The position numbers and the translations under genes were made by a program. The notes under the pieces were generated by a model. That model was not told where the DNA came from, did not search any database, and worked only from the letters and a program-made list of their open reading frames with translations. From NCBI GenBank assembly GCA_022749295.1, contig CP062007.1, forward strand, positions 2,666,001 through 2,730,000: a DNA stretch of 64,000 nucleotides. The letters run 5' to 3'. This document shows positions 46,544 to 54,660 of this stretch, piece after piece (position 1 is the stretch's first letter; each line of letters starts with the position of its first letter). The DNA comes from Flavobacteriaceae bacterium GSB9 (GTDB lineage Bacteria; Bacteroidota; Bacteroidia; Flavobacteriales; Flavobacteriaceae).

Positions 46544-47512
46544 TTACTTCTTAAAAATCACATATACCGGAAAATGATCGCTATAACCGCCCTGATATTT
46601 CGGTCCAACATAGGTTCTAAATGGCTTGCCCTTATATTTTCCTTTAAAAAGTTTTAAAAATTGGATATCGAAAATATCAGCTTTATCGAAGCTCAAAGTA
46701 TCAGGTGTTGCTTCAAAAAAGTTGGTTGTAAAGATAATTTGGTCAAATAAATTCCATTTAAAATTATGGCTGGTCGTTCCTCTGGTATAGGTGTGTAAAA
46801 TTTCCATGGGGTTGTACAGACCGTGGCTGTTAACCATATGTTTAATGCTATTACTTGAGGGGTCGTCATTAAAATCGCCAATAATCACTATTTTGGCATC
46901 ATGTTCTTCTGATTTCAATCGGTTAATAATTTCAATAACCTTATCGGCAGCGGCAAAACGTTTAAATTCAGTTTCTTTGGCACCTTCTCGTCTGGACGAC
47001 CAATGGTTAACAATTACGTGTATTTTTTCGCCATCCAGCAAACCCGAAACCAACAAAATATCGCGGGTGTAGTCGGGTTCGCCATCGTTGTCAACCAAAG
47101 GAACGCTAAAGGTTTCAGAATATAAAAGCTGAAATACATCGGCGTCATAAATTAACGCCGTATCGATACCGCGCTCGTCGGGCGAATTATAGTGTACATA
47201 ACTGTAATTATAATCTTCCAGGTGTTTTGCGTTCAATAAATCTTCAATCACCTTGGCATTTTCAACTTCAGCTAAGCCTACAATGGCTGGGTGCTTTCCG
47301 GTTTCTTGTCTTCCAATATTCGAAATGGCAAAACTCAGTTTCCGCAGTTTATTGTCGTAGCGTTTTGGTGTCCATCGTTTTTTGGAAGTCGGTAGGAAAT
47401 CATTATCATTCGTCTGAGGATTATCTTTAAAATCAAACAGGTTTTCAAGATTATAAAACCCAATGGTTTGCAAATCGTCCCGAACAGGAATGTCTTTAAA
47501 ATCAATATTCAT
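46544..47512 (-). CDS. Cytosolic EEP-family endonuclease/phosphatase
   Basis: A 322-residue paralogue of the secreted enzyme at 40568, with the same ordered motifs: FYNLENLFD, AEVENAKV, ERGIDTALIY, VNHWSSRREG, GDFNDDPSSNS and SDHFPVYV. It has no signal peptide, so it should act in the cytosol, perhaps on products brought in by the receptors. Its -7 box is so close to the ATG that the transcript may be leaderless. It is divergent from hflX. Confidence 0.87.
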   Translation of the reverse strand: MNIDFKDIPVRDDLQTIGFYNLENLFDFKDNPQTNDNDFLPTSKKRWTPKRYDNKLRKLSFAISNIGRQETGKHPAIVGLAEVENAKVIEDLLNAKHLEDYNYSYVHYNSPDERGIDTALIYDADVFQLLYSETFSVPLVDNDGEPDYTRDILLVSGLLDGEKIHVIVNHWSSRREGAKETEFKRFAAADKVIEIINRLKSEEHDAKIVIIGDFNDDPSSNSIKHMVNSHGLYNPMEILHTYTRGTTSHNFKWNLFDQIIFTTNFFEATPDTLSFDKADIFDIQFLKLFKGKYKGKPFRTYVGPKYQGGYSDHFPVYVIFKK

Positions 47513-47516
47513 GAGC

Positions 47517-47524
47517 CAAAAATA
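47517..47524 (-). promoter_or_regulatory. -7 box candidate for the cytosolic EEP gene
   Basis: TATTTTTG on the minus strand matches TAnnTTTG and ends only four bases before the ATG at 47512. If real, transcription would begin at or next to the start codon, giving a leaderless message. Confidence 0.4.
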
Positions 47525-47562
47525 GGTTTTAAAATATTAAAATTAAAATGCTGTGAATTATG

Positions 47563-47570
47563 TAACTTTG
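47563..47570 (+). promoter_or_regulatory. -7 box candidate for hflX
   Basis: TAACTTTG matches TAnnTTTG and ends 23 bases before the hflX ATG at 47594. This supports 47594 rather than an upstream in-frame start at 47468. Confidence 0.5.
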
Positions 47571-47593
47571 TAGCATTATTAGAAAAGAGATTT

Positions 47594-48787
47594 ATGGGTT
47601 TAGAAAAGGCGGTTTTAATAGGAATTGTAACCAAAGAACAGGACGAAGACAAATTAAAAGAGTATTTGGATGAGCTGGAGTTTTTAACATACACAGCTGG
47701 TGGTGATGCCATTAAGCGGTTTACGCAAAAAATGGATATGCCCAACCCTAAAACCTTTATCGGCTCTGGTAAAATGGAGGAGGTTCGTCAATTTATAAAA
47801 GAAAACGATATCGACACCGCTATTTTTGATGATGAACTATCGGCAGCACAAGAACGTAATATCAGTAAAATACTGAACGTAAAAGTGTTGGACAGAACGA
47901 ACTTGATATTGGATATTTTTGCCCAACGCGCACAAACCAGTTATGCCCGTACCCAAGTAGAATTGGCGCAATGCGAATATTTATTGCCTAGACTTCGAGG
48001 TATGTGGACCCACCTTGAACGCCAAAAAGGGGGTATTGGTATGCGTGGTCCTGGGGAAACCGAAATAGAAACTGACAGACGTATTGTGCGTGACAAAATA
48101 GCCCTGCTTAAAAAACGTATTGAAACCATCGACAAACAAATGGCGGTACAGCGCGGTAACCGAGGTAAAATGGTACGTGTAGCGCTTGTAGGATATACTA
48201 ATGTGGGAAAATCGACTTTGATGAATACAATTAGTAAAAGTGAGGTGTTTGCCGAAAACAAACTGTTCGCTACCTTAGATACTACGGTGCGCAAAGTGGT
48301 GATTCAAAATTTACCCTTTTTGTTGAGTGATACGGTTGGCTTCATTAGAAAGTTGCCCACGCAATTGGTAGAGAGTTTTAAAAGTACGCTCGATGAAGTG
48401 CGCGAAGCCGATTTGTTATTACATGTCGTTGATATTTCGCATCCTAATTTTGAAGAGCATATTGATTCTGTGAACAAAATTTTGGGTGAAATTGATAGTA
48501 GCGACAAACCTATCATTATGGTGTTTAATAAAATTGATGCCTATGAACCTGAGCCTTATGAGGAAGAAGATTTAGAAACCGAACGCACCGAAAGGCATTA
48601 TACTCTCGCTGAATGGAAAAAAACCTGGATGAATAAAATAGGAGATAATGCTTTGTTCATTTCGGCGTTAAATAAGCAGAATTTAGAGGACTTCAAAAAA
48701 CGGGTTTATGATGAAGTAAGGCAAATTCATGTAACACGCTTTCCGTACAATCACTTTTTGTACCCCGATTATGAGGAGGAAAGCTAG
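47594..48787 (+). CDS. hflX: Ribosome-associated GTPase HflX
   Basis: A 397-residue GTPase that splits stalled or stressed 70S ribosomes. The N-terminal HflX domain contains FIGSGKMEEV and the glycine-rich MRGPGETEIETDRR linker. The G domain has G1 GYTNVGKST, G3 DTVGFIRKLP and G4 FNKID. The start was chosen where homology begins (MGLEKAVLIG) and where the -7 box fits. A longer frame from 47468 would overlap the divergent nuclease gene. Confidence 0.94.
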   Translation: MGLEKAVLIGIVTKEQDEDKLKEYLDELEFLTYTAGGDAIKRFTQKMDMPNPKTFIGSGKMEEVRQFIKENDIDTAIFDDELSAAQERNISKILNVKVLDRTNLILDIFAQRAQTSYARTQVELAQCEYLLPRLRGMWTHLERQKGGIGMRGPGETEIETDRRIVRDKIALLKKRIETIDKQMAVQRGNRGKMVRVALVGYTNVGKSTLMNTISKSEVFAENKLFATLDTTVRKVVIQNLPFLLSDTVGFIRKLPTQLVESFKSTLDEVREADLLLHVVDISHPNFEEHIDSVNKILGEIDSSDKPIIMVFNKIDAYEPEPYEEEDLETERTERHYTLAEWKKTWMNKIGDNALFISALNKQNLEDFKKRVYDEVRQIHVTRFPYNHFLYPDYEEES

Positions 48788-48848
48788 TCTGTGGTGATAC
48801 CGAATAAGCCTTATTCCTAAGTGTTCTGAACATAAAATTTGGTTGTAG

Positions 48849-48966
48849 CGTCAGTTCGAGTGATTTTGAGGAACGAAAAATTGTATCGAGAACTCTTTGG
48901 TCATCAAAATTCTAATTCTCGATAAAAATTTTTCTCATTGCAATCGAAAAATTCATTCGAATTGAC
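48849..48966. repeat. Palindromic intergenic repeat, GTCAGTTCGAGTGA type
   Basis: A 118-base imperfect palindrome. Its ends are about 20-base inverted repeats with a few mismatches (CGTCAGTTCGAGTGA and, at the right, TTCGAATTGACG). An inner pair TATCGAGAA (48883-48891) and TTCTCGATA (48916-48924) extends the hairpin. It resembles non-coding MITE-like repeats found in many flavobacterial genomes. No coding frame is present. Confidence 0.65.
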
Positions 48967-49030
48967 GAATTGCATTAGAACAAATTGTACTGATTTTTTG
49001 TTGTCGAGGCGGCCTATAAGTAATTAAATA

Positions 49031-49117
49031 GTGTCATTGCGAGAAATCTTATTTCGAAGCAATCTCATAGTCAGTAACTTGATTTTGAAAGATTCCTTCA
49101 CCTTGGTCGGAATGACG
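49031..49117. repeat. Palindromic intergenic repeat, GTCATTGCGAG type
   Basis: An 87-base element with ends TGTCATTGCGAG and CGGAATGACG that form an imperfect inverted repeat, and an internal AAGCAATCTC. It is a different repeat class from the element 65 bases upstream. Together they fill most of the 386-base gap between hflX and the penicillin-binding protein gene, where I see no gene. Confidence 0.6.
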
Positions 49118-49173
49118 ATCTTTAAAAGCCTCATTATAAAAATTTTAATTAAAACAAATCCATTACATTCCAC

Positions 49174-51420
49174 ATGAACAGATTTTCAAACCTATTCAAA
49201 AACAAATGGATAAAATGGAGTCTCATTTTAGCAGTTGCGGTAGTTGCTTTTTTTGTCATTTTGTATTTCAGTATTTATTGGGGCGCTTTTGGGAAGTTGC
49301 CCACTAAAGAAGCGCTGAGTTCTATTAAGCAGGAAGAAGCCACCCAGGTATTGGATAAAAATGGGAAACTGATTGGCAAATATTTTGTTTACGACAGGCA
49401 GCCTGCCGAGTTCAGCGATTTTCCCAAGCACTTGATTGAGGCACTTATAGCCACTGAAGATGTTCGGTTTTACGAGCACGACGGGGTCGATAACGTGAGT
49501 TTGGGTCGTGTGTTTGTAAAAAGTATTTTGTTGCGCGATAAATCGGCCGGCGGCGGAAGTACCATAACACTTCAACTTGCTAAAAACCTTTTCGGGCGGA
49601 AAGATTATATGTTGTTTAGTATGCTTATCAATAAATTTAAGGAAGCCATTATCGCCAAACGTATTGAAGACATTTATTCCAAAAACGATATTTTAACCCT
49701 CTATTTTAACACGGTACCATTTTCTGATAATACCTACGGCATTGAAAGCGCTTCGCAAAAATTTTTTAATAAAACGACGTCGGAATTAACGGTTTCCGAA
49801 GCCGCTACGTTGATTGGTACGCTAAAAGCCAATCATTATTTTAATCCGCGGTTGAATGTGGATCGTAGTCAAGACCGTCGTAACGTGGTGCTCAACCAAA
49901 TGTATAAATACGATTATATATCCAAAGATTCATTGGAAACTTTTCAAAATGAAACCTTGGAATTGAATTATCGCTCGTTCAACCATGATTTGGGCGTGGC
50001 GCCCTATTTTCGAGAACAGGTAAAAAAAGAAATGTCTGCTATTTTAGATTCCATAAAGAAACCCAATGGCGATGCTTACGATTTATACAAAGACGGATTG
50101 AAGGTCTATACCACCTTAGATTATAACATGCAGGTTTTGGCCGAAGAGGCCATGAAAGAACATCTATCGAAATTACAGGCTGATTTTGAAGCCTCCTATG
50201 GCAGTAACGCTCCCTGGAAAACCAATAAAGCGCTTGTCAATGCCGCAATGAAAAACTTGCCGATTTGGAAAACTTCAAAAGAAAAAGGATTTTCAGAAGA
50301 AAGCATACAAGATTCACTGGCTAAAAAACGCCCTGTAGAGTTGTTTGGTTGGGCAGGTGATACCATCCAAAATATATCGGTAAAAGACAGTTTACAGCAT
50401 TACCTTAAATTTTTAAATACTGGTATGGTGAGTATTGAGCCCAGCACGGGGGCGGTTCGCACTTATATTGGCGGTATTGATTACCGTTTTTTTAAGTACG
50501 ATCACGTGTCGCAAAGCGAACGGCAAGTCGGTTCTACATTCAAACCCTTTGTTTATACCGCCGCGATAGATGACGGTATGAAACCATGCACCTATTTTTC
50601 GTTGGCTGAGGTCACTTACACCAATTACGACGATTGGACGCCTAGCAATTCGGGTGGTGAAGACGAAGACCCACACATCAATTACACTTTGGAAAAAGCT
50701 CTGAGCCAATCGGTCAACACTATTGCCGTAAAGGTTTTGGACAAAGTTGGCATCGCCAAAGTTCACGAGCAGGTAAAAAAACTGGGCATAGACAAGGAAT
50801 TACCCAACGAGCCCTCATTGGCTTTAGGTGTTGCCGAAATCAACCTTAAAAACTTAACAGGTGCCTATGCCAGTTATGTCAACCATTCTAAACCTGTTAA
50901 GCCTTATAGCATTAGCAGAATTGAAGACAAACATGGTAAAGTGATTGCTGAATTCAAACCAAAAGACAACCAAGCCGAAGCCTTTAGTAATTACACCCGC
51001 GAAGTGATGCTAGAAATTATGAAAGCCACCGTAAACAGCGGTACGGCGGTACGTTTGCGAAGCACTTACGGCTTAAAAAACGATATCGCCGGAAAAACGG
51101 GCACCACACAAAACAATAAAGATGGCTGGTTTGTGGGCATTACCCCTAAATTAGTTACCGTGACCTGGGTGGGCAATGATAACCACAGCATAGGTTTTAA
51201 AACCACCGGACTCGGGCAGGGCGCCAACTCGGCATTGCCTGTTTTTGCTAAGTTTTACCAAAAACTGAATGCCGATATTCAATTTAATGGGATTACGAAT
51301 GCACAATTTGAACTCCCCGCAAACGAGGTGTTAGAGGATTTAGACTGCGAACCCGAAAAGCGTGATGGCTTTTTTAAACGCTTGTTTGGGCGGAAGAAGA
51401 AGGTGCGGAAGTTTAAATAA
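49174..51420 (+). CDS. Class A penicillin-binding protein (transglycosylase/transpeptidase)
   Basis: A 748-residue bifunctional peptidoglycan synthase. An N-terminal membrane anchor spans about 15-35. The transglycosylase domain has TEDVRFYEHDGVD with catalytic Glu95, and GGGSTITLQLAKNLF. The transpeptidase domain has the active-site STFK (Ser454, Lys457), SQSVNT and the KTGT box (641-644). A basic tail (RKKKVRKFK) closes the protein. Length is typical of PBP1A/1C-like enzymes of Bacteroidota. Confidence 0.93.
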   Translation: MNRFSNLFKNKWIKWSLILAVAVVAFFVILYFSIYWGAFGKLPTKEALSSIKQEEATQVLDKNGKLIGKYFVYDRQPAEFSDFPKHLIEALIATEDVRFYEHDGVDNVSLGRVFVKSILLRDKSAGGGSTITLQLAKNLFGRKDYMLFSMLINKFKEAIIAKRIEDIYSKNDILTLYFNTVPFSDNTYGIESASQKFFNKTTSELTVSEAATLIGTLKANHYFNPRLNVDRSQDRRNVVLNQMYKYDYISKDSLETFQNETLELNYRSFNHDLGVAPYFREQVKKEMSAILDSIKKPNGDAYDLYKDGLKVYTTLDYNMQVLAEEAMKEHLSKLQADFEASYGSNAPWKTNKALVNAAMKNLPIWKTSKEKGFSEESIQDSLAKKRPVELFGWAGDTIQNISVKDSLQHYLKFLNTGMVSIEPSTGAVRTYIGGIDYRFFKYDHVSQSERQVGSTFKPFVYTAAIDDGMKPCTYFSLAEVTYTNYDDWTPSNSGGEDEDPHINYTLEKALSQSVNTIAVKVLDKVGIAKVHEQVKKLGIDKELPNEPSLALGVAEINLKNLTGAYASYVNHSKPVKPYSISRIEDKHGKVIAEFKPKDNQAEAFSNYTREVMLEIMKATVNSGTAVRLRSTYGLKNDIAGKTGTTQNNKDGWFVGITPKLVTVTWVGNDNHSIGFKTTGLGQGANSALPVFAKFYQKLNADIQFNGITNAQFELPANEVLEDLDCEPEKRDGFFKRLFGRKKKVRKFK

Positions 51421-51464
51421 ATGTAACAATATTTGTTACATTTAAAAAATTATAGTTAATTTTG
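51421..51464 (+). promoter_or_regulatory. Promoter and perfect palindromic operator of the Rrf2 gene
   Basis: A perfect inverted repeat, ATGTAACAA-TAT-TTGTTACAT (51421-51441), is followed by a -7 box TAATTTTG (51457-51464). The TTTG inside the right arm (51432-51435) stands 21 bases before the -7 box and serves as a -33 box, so a repressor on the palindrome would block the promoter. The -7 box ends seven bases before the Rrf2 ATG, giving a very short or absent leader. Confidence 0.65.
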
Positions 51465-51471
51465 ATTTATT

Positions 51472-51882
51472 ATGAACAATACAAGATTTGCCACAGTACT
51501 CCATATTCTAACTCTTCTTGCAAATAATAAAGGTGAATGGTTGAACTCTGAGTGGATTGCGGGAAGTATTAATATTAATTCAGTGGTAGTCCGTAAAGAA
51601 ATTAGCAATTTAAGTGAAGCGGGTTTAGTAAAGAGTAGACGAGGTAAGTCGGGAGGGGCTATGCTAGCTAAAAGCAGTTCAGATATTACTTTGGATTCTG
51701 TATACTTGGTGGTTAAAAATTCCGAAGTATTGGGCAAAAGAAATATAAAAACTAATCCTAAATGCCCAATAGGTAAAGTAATCAACCAAAAATTAGACAA
51801 CTTATTTTCAAGTATTGATGAATCTGTAGTTAAGGAGTTGAAAAGTAAAACACTTGAAAATTTTGTATCTGAATTTCGTTGA
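51472..51882 (+). CDS. Rrf2-family transcriptional regulator with a single cysteine
   Basis: A 136-residue regulator with an N-terminal winged helix (about 1-65), including RKEISNLSEAGLVKSRRGKSGGAML, and a dimer helix behind it. Fe-S-binding Rrf2 proteins such as IscR have three Cys; this one has one, Cys98 in NPKCPIGK, so it resembles YwnA-like members and may sense thiol-reactive or quinone compounds. It precedes a quinone-reductase-like gene, probably its target, and likely also controls itself through the palindrome upstream. Confidence 0.87.
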   Translation: MNNTRFATVLHILTLLANNKGEWLNSEWIAGSININSVVVRKEISNLSEAGLVKSRRGKSGGAMLAKSSSDITLDSVYLVVKNSEVLGKRNIKTNPKCPIGKVINQKLDNLFSSIDESVVKELKSKTLENFVSEFR

Positions 51883-51898
51883 CATTTTTTAATTATTA

Positions 51899-51917
51899 AT
51901 GTAATAAAATTACTTAT
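51899..51917 (+). promoter_or_regulatory. Second, imperfect operator candidate before the QorB-like gene
   Basis: ATGTAATAAAATTACTTAT has GTAAT/ATTAC arms and begins with the same ATGTAA as the perfect palindrome at 51421. It lies 19 bases before the QorB-like start, where a regulator could act on that gene separately. Confidence 0.4.
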
Positions 51918-51935
51918 AATTTAATATTGAATATT

Positions 51936-52775
51936 ATGAAAATAGGAATTACCGGAGCAACCGGGCAACTAGGAACTCTAGTCTTGGAGCAGTTAAAGAA
52001 AAAAACGGATTTATCTAACTTAGTAGCATTAGTTCGTTCTCCTGAAAAGGTAGAAGGGATAGAGGCAAGGGCTTTTGACTACGAAAAGGCTAATGACTTA
52101 CCTGGTGCTTTAAAGGGAATCGATACACTACTGTTAATTTCAGGAAATGAAATTGGAAAAAGAGCCAGTCAGCATAAAAATGTGATTGAAGCAGCAAAAA
52201 AGGCTGATGTTCAATGGATAGTTTATACAAGTTTGCTAAGGGCTGATACATCTACTATAAGTCTTGCAGGAGAGCACCTAACTACAGAAAAATTATTAAA
52301 AGACTCAGGTATTCCATATACACTTTTGAGAAATGGATGGTATTCAGAAAACTATACGGGTTCTGTTGCGGGAGCTGTGGAGGCAGGAGCATTTATTGGC
52401 AGTGCGGAACAAGGAAAAATATCATCAGCAAGTAGAAAAGACTTTGCAGAGGCTGCAGCCGTAGTGCTGACTGACGAAAAACATAAAGGCGAAACATATG
52501 AACTTGCAGGTGATGAGGCCTATACACTTACAGAATTGGCGAATGAAATTTCCAAACAGACAGGTAAAAAAATTCCTTATCAAAATTTACCTGAAGAAGC
52601 GTACAGCAAAGCCCTAAAAGGGTATGGAGTGCCTGATATTTTTGCTGAAGGAATTGCAAGTTGGGATATTAGTGCGTCTAAGGGAGATTTGTATGATGAT
52701 AGCAAAACACTATCAAAACTAATTGGACGTGGTACAACTCCAATTTCTGAATCGGTTAAAGATGTATTGAGTTAA
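51936..52775 (+). CDS. NAD(P)H:quinone oxidoreductase, QorB (YtfG)-like
   Basis: A 279-residue atypical short-chain dehydrogenase with the NAD(P)-binding GITGATGQLG at the N-terminus. The phrases LLISGNEIGKRASQHKNVI, IVYTSLLRADTS, YTLLRNGWYSENY and YDDSKTLSKLIG closely follow E. coli YtfG/QorB, which reduces quinones with NADPH. The ATG at 51936 matches that N-terminus; a TTG nine bases earlier is less likely. It sits 53 bases after the Rrf2 gene. Confidence 0.9.
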   Translation: MKIGITGATGQLGTLVLEQLKKKTDLSNLVALVRSPEKVEGIEARAFDYEKANDLPGALKGIDTLLLISGNEIGKRASQHKNVIEAAKKADVQWIVYTSLLRADTSTISLAGEHLTTEKLLKDSGIPYTLLRNGWYSENYTGSVAGAVEAGAFIGSAEQGKISSASRKDFAEAAAVVLTDEKHKGETYELAGDEAYTLTELANEISKQTGKKIPYQNLPEEAYSKALKGYGVPDIFAEGIASWDISASKGDLYDDSKTLSKLIGRGTTPISESVKDVLS

Positions 52776-52911
52776 TAGATGAACTATAGAAGCTTTGAGT
52801 ATATACTTTTCTTTGATATTTTGAAAAAGTACTTAAAAAGCAACATAAAGTTCTAATAACTACTGATGCCTCAATCATTATAAATAAAATTAGTAAAAGA
52901 CAACAGACATT

Positions 52912-52948
52912 AAAAAAAACGCCTTCTGCTTGCAGAAGGCGTTTTTTT
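52912..52948. terminator. Bidirectional terminator
   Basis: A perfect stem of at least 11 bases (ACGCCTTCTGC, with its partner) and a two-base loop is flanked by A and T runs on both sides. It lies between the converging QorB-like and DUF3078 genes and is the strongest terminator in the window. Confidence 0.9.
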
Positions 52949-52976
52949 AGAGTTAGTCTGTATTCTAAAGCAATTT

Positions 52977-53921
52977 TTAGAACTTATACGAAACACCTAC
53001 GGTATAATAGGTTTGTAATTTATTATCTACGTTATCGAAGGTTGGCTCGGTTTGAGCGGGTACGGCATCGGGGTCATACTGGCCCAAAGCGTATTTTAAA
53101 GCTTCTTGCTTGTTGCCACGCAAGCCAAAATCGAAACCAACACCAATCATTTTCCAAAGGGTATAGCTAAACGAGTTGGTCCACGTAAAGTTTGATAGGT
53201 CGCTCGATTCATAGCTTTGGAAGGTCGAGAAATTGGTTTTAAAGTTAACGGCACCAATTTGTCGCGTATAATCGGCCACAATTTTAGTACCCAACGACGA
53301 ATTGAAAACGGCATCGTTATCGGCAAATACTATGTTGTAGTTTAAAGGGTGGATAACCACGATAAGGTTTTCAATGGGCGTCCAAGTGGCACCAATACCA
53401 AGGTCTAAGTAGCCAGGGTCGTTAAAGTTATCCAAAAGGGTGGTACGGTATTCCATTAAACCAGAAGCCGCTAATGTTTTGGTAAGGTTTCTACCATAAA
53501 GTGACGATAGGTTAAACACATCAGTAGTAGGGTTAAAACTATCATCGTCATTGGGATTGTCTTTATCATCCAACTTTACCCAATTTAAATTGGTGGTTAA
53601 TGAGTTTCTCCAGAAAAATTTATCTTCTATTAAATTGGCATAAGCATTCAAGGTAAGACCAATGTTACCAGAAACGTTGTTTGGCGTGCCTTGGGCATAC
53701 CAGTTGTTAAAGCTAGATAAGCTACCACCAATGGTGCCAAAAGCGCCTGTTCTCCATCCGGGAAGGGCATCTATTTTTTTCTGAATGGCGTTGGCCTCTT
53801 TTTGGGCAGCATCGGCCTCAGCCTGTTTTGCGGCTTTTTGGGCCTGTAATTCTTCTTTTGTTTGAGCGTTTATCGAAATAATTCCGATAAAGAAAGTAAG
53901 TGCTAATAACGTTCTTTTCAT
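52977..53921 (-). CDS. DUF3078 family outer-membrane protein
   Basis: A 314-residue exported protein. The ATG at 53921 gives a signal peptide ending ISINAQ. A short coiled-coil (KEELQAQKAAKQAEADAAQ, about 21-39) follows. The rest is beta-barrel-like, with the family opening GTIGGSLSSFNNWYAQG and an aromatic C-terminal strand (YTVGVSYKF). DUF3078 proteins are conserved in Bacteroidota without known function. A frame extending to 54044 lacks a plausible start. Confidence 0.85.
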   Translation of the reverse strand: MKRTLLALTFFIGIISINAQTKEELQAQKAAKQAEADAAQKEANAIQKKIDALPGWRTGAFGTIGGSLSSFNNWYAQGTPNNVSGNIGLTLNAYANLIEDKFFWRNSLTTNLNWVKLDDKDNPNDDDSFNPTTDVFNLSSLYGRNLTKTLAASGLMEYRTTLLDNFNDPGYLDLGIGATWTPIENLIVVIHPLNYNIVFADNDAVFNSSLGTKIVADYTRQIGAVNFKTNFSTFQSYESSDLSNFTWTNSFSYTLWKMIGVGFDFGLRGNKQEALKYALGQYDPDAVPAQTEPTFDNVDNKLQTYYTVGVSYKF

Positions 53922-54133
53922 TTTCAGATTTTTAATAAAATGTAGGTAAATATAAACTAAATTTTGATTTTTGCTTATATAAAAATCAACTGTAGTTAAG
54001 ACACTTTTTTGAGGGAAGGTCACATTTCGTTTACATAAAGTCATCGCAAATCATGATTTAGATCATGAGGTAATAATTTTAAACAGACTGCCACGCCAAC
54101 TTTATTGTATTTCGTTTTCTCGCAGTGACGTTT

Positions 54134-54640
54134 TTACTTCTTTTTGTAGAGCGGCACCGAAGAGCAGGCCTCACCGTACATAATGGATTTTGCTACGGGT
54201 TTTAGTTTGATGGCCAGCATGATATAGGCATTTTCGGGTACGGGTTTTTTAGAACAGCCTTTTATAATAAGCGGTTTGTCTTGAAACTCAGTAACATCTA
54301 GATTATTGATAACATCTTGATAAATAGATGTTTCTAAGAGTTCAAGGTCTCCTATTACGACTTTGTTGGCATAAGGCTCCAAATGCATACTGATGAGCAT
54401 AAACGCCCAACCCGGAATGATGGCATCCGAACTGCAGGTTAGTGCCACAAAACTGTTTTGATACTTCGACCAGTCGTGTTCACTAACCTGATTTCTAAAG
54501 TCTTTTTCGCGCAAAACGAAGCCTTCAAAAAGCCAATCTTTTATATCGAAAAGCACACGTTCCCCCTTTGGGTAATAATCCTCAAGGTTTACAGTAACCA
54601 ATTTACTGTTTGCTACGCGATTGATAATGTCGTCTGCCAT
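54134..54640 (-). CDS. DUF2480 family protein (suf-associated)
   Basis: A 168-residue soluble protein, recognisable from MADDIINRVANSKLVTVNLE and the terminal GEACSSVPLYK. Three cysteines, Cys69 (LTCSSD), Cys129 (KGCSKKP) and Cys159, sit in conserved-looking positions. The family is confined largely to Bacteroidota and clusters with suf genes. The Cys set could bind a metal or an Fe-S cluster, but no activity is established. It follows the cupin gene by 20 bases. Confidence 0.82.
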   Translation of the reverse strand: MADDIINRVANSKLVTVNLEDYYPKGERVLFDIKDWLFEGFVLREKDFRNQVSEHDWSKYQNSFVALTCSSDAIIPGWAFMLISMHLEPYANKVVIGDLELLETSIYQDVINNLDVTEFQDKPLIIKGCSKKPVPENAYIMLAIKLKPVAKSIMYGEACSSVPLYKKK

Positions 54641-54660
54641 GGGTTAAATAAAATGGTGAA

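Noticed and set aside
47468-47593. An N-terminal extension of HflX
   Set aside because: The added residues do not match the family and would overlap the divergent gene; the -7 box at 47563 supports the ATG at 47594.
48801-48816. A hairpin GAATAA-GCC-TTATTC after hflX as a terminator
   Set aside because: The stem is short and no T run follows, so termination is not supported.
54100-54130. A half repeat ending in TCGCAGTGACG near DUF2480
   Set aside because: Too short and without a partner arm to call an element.
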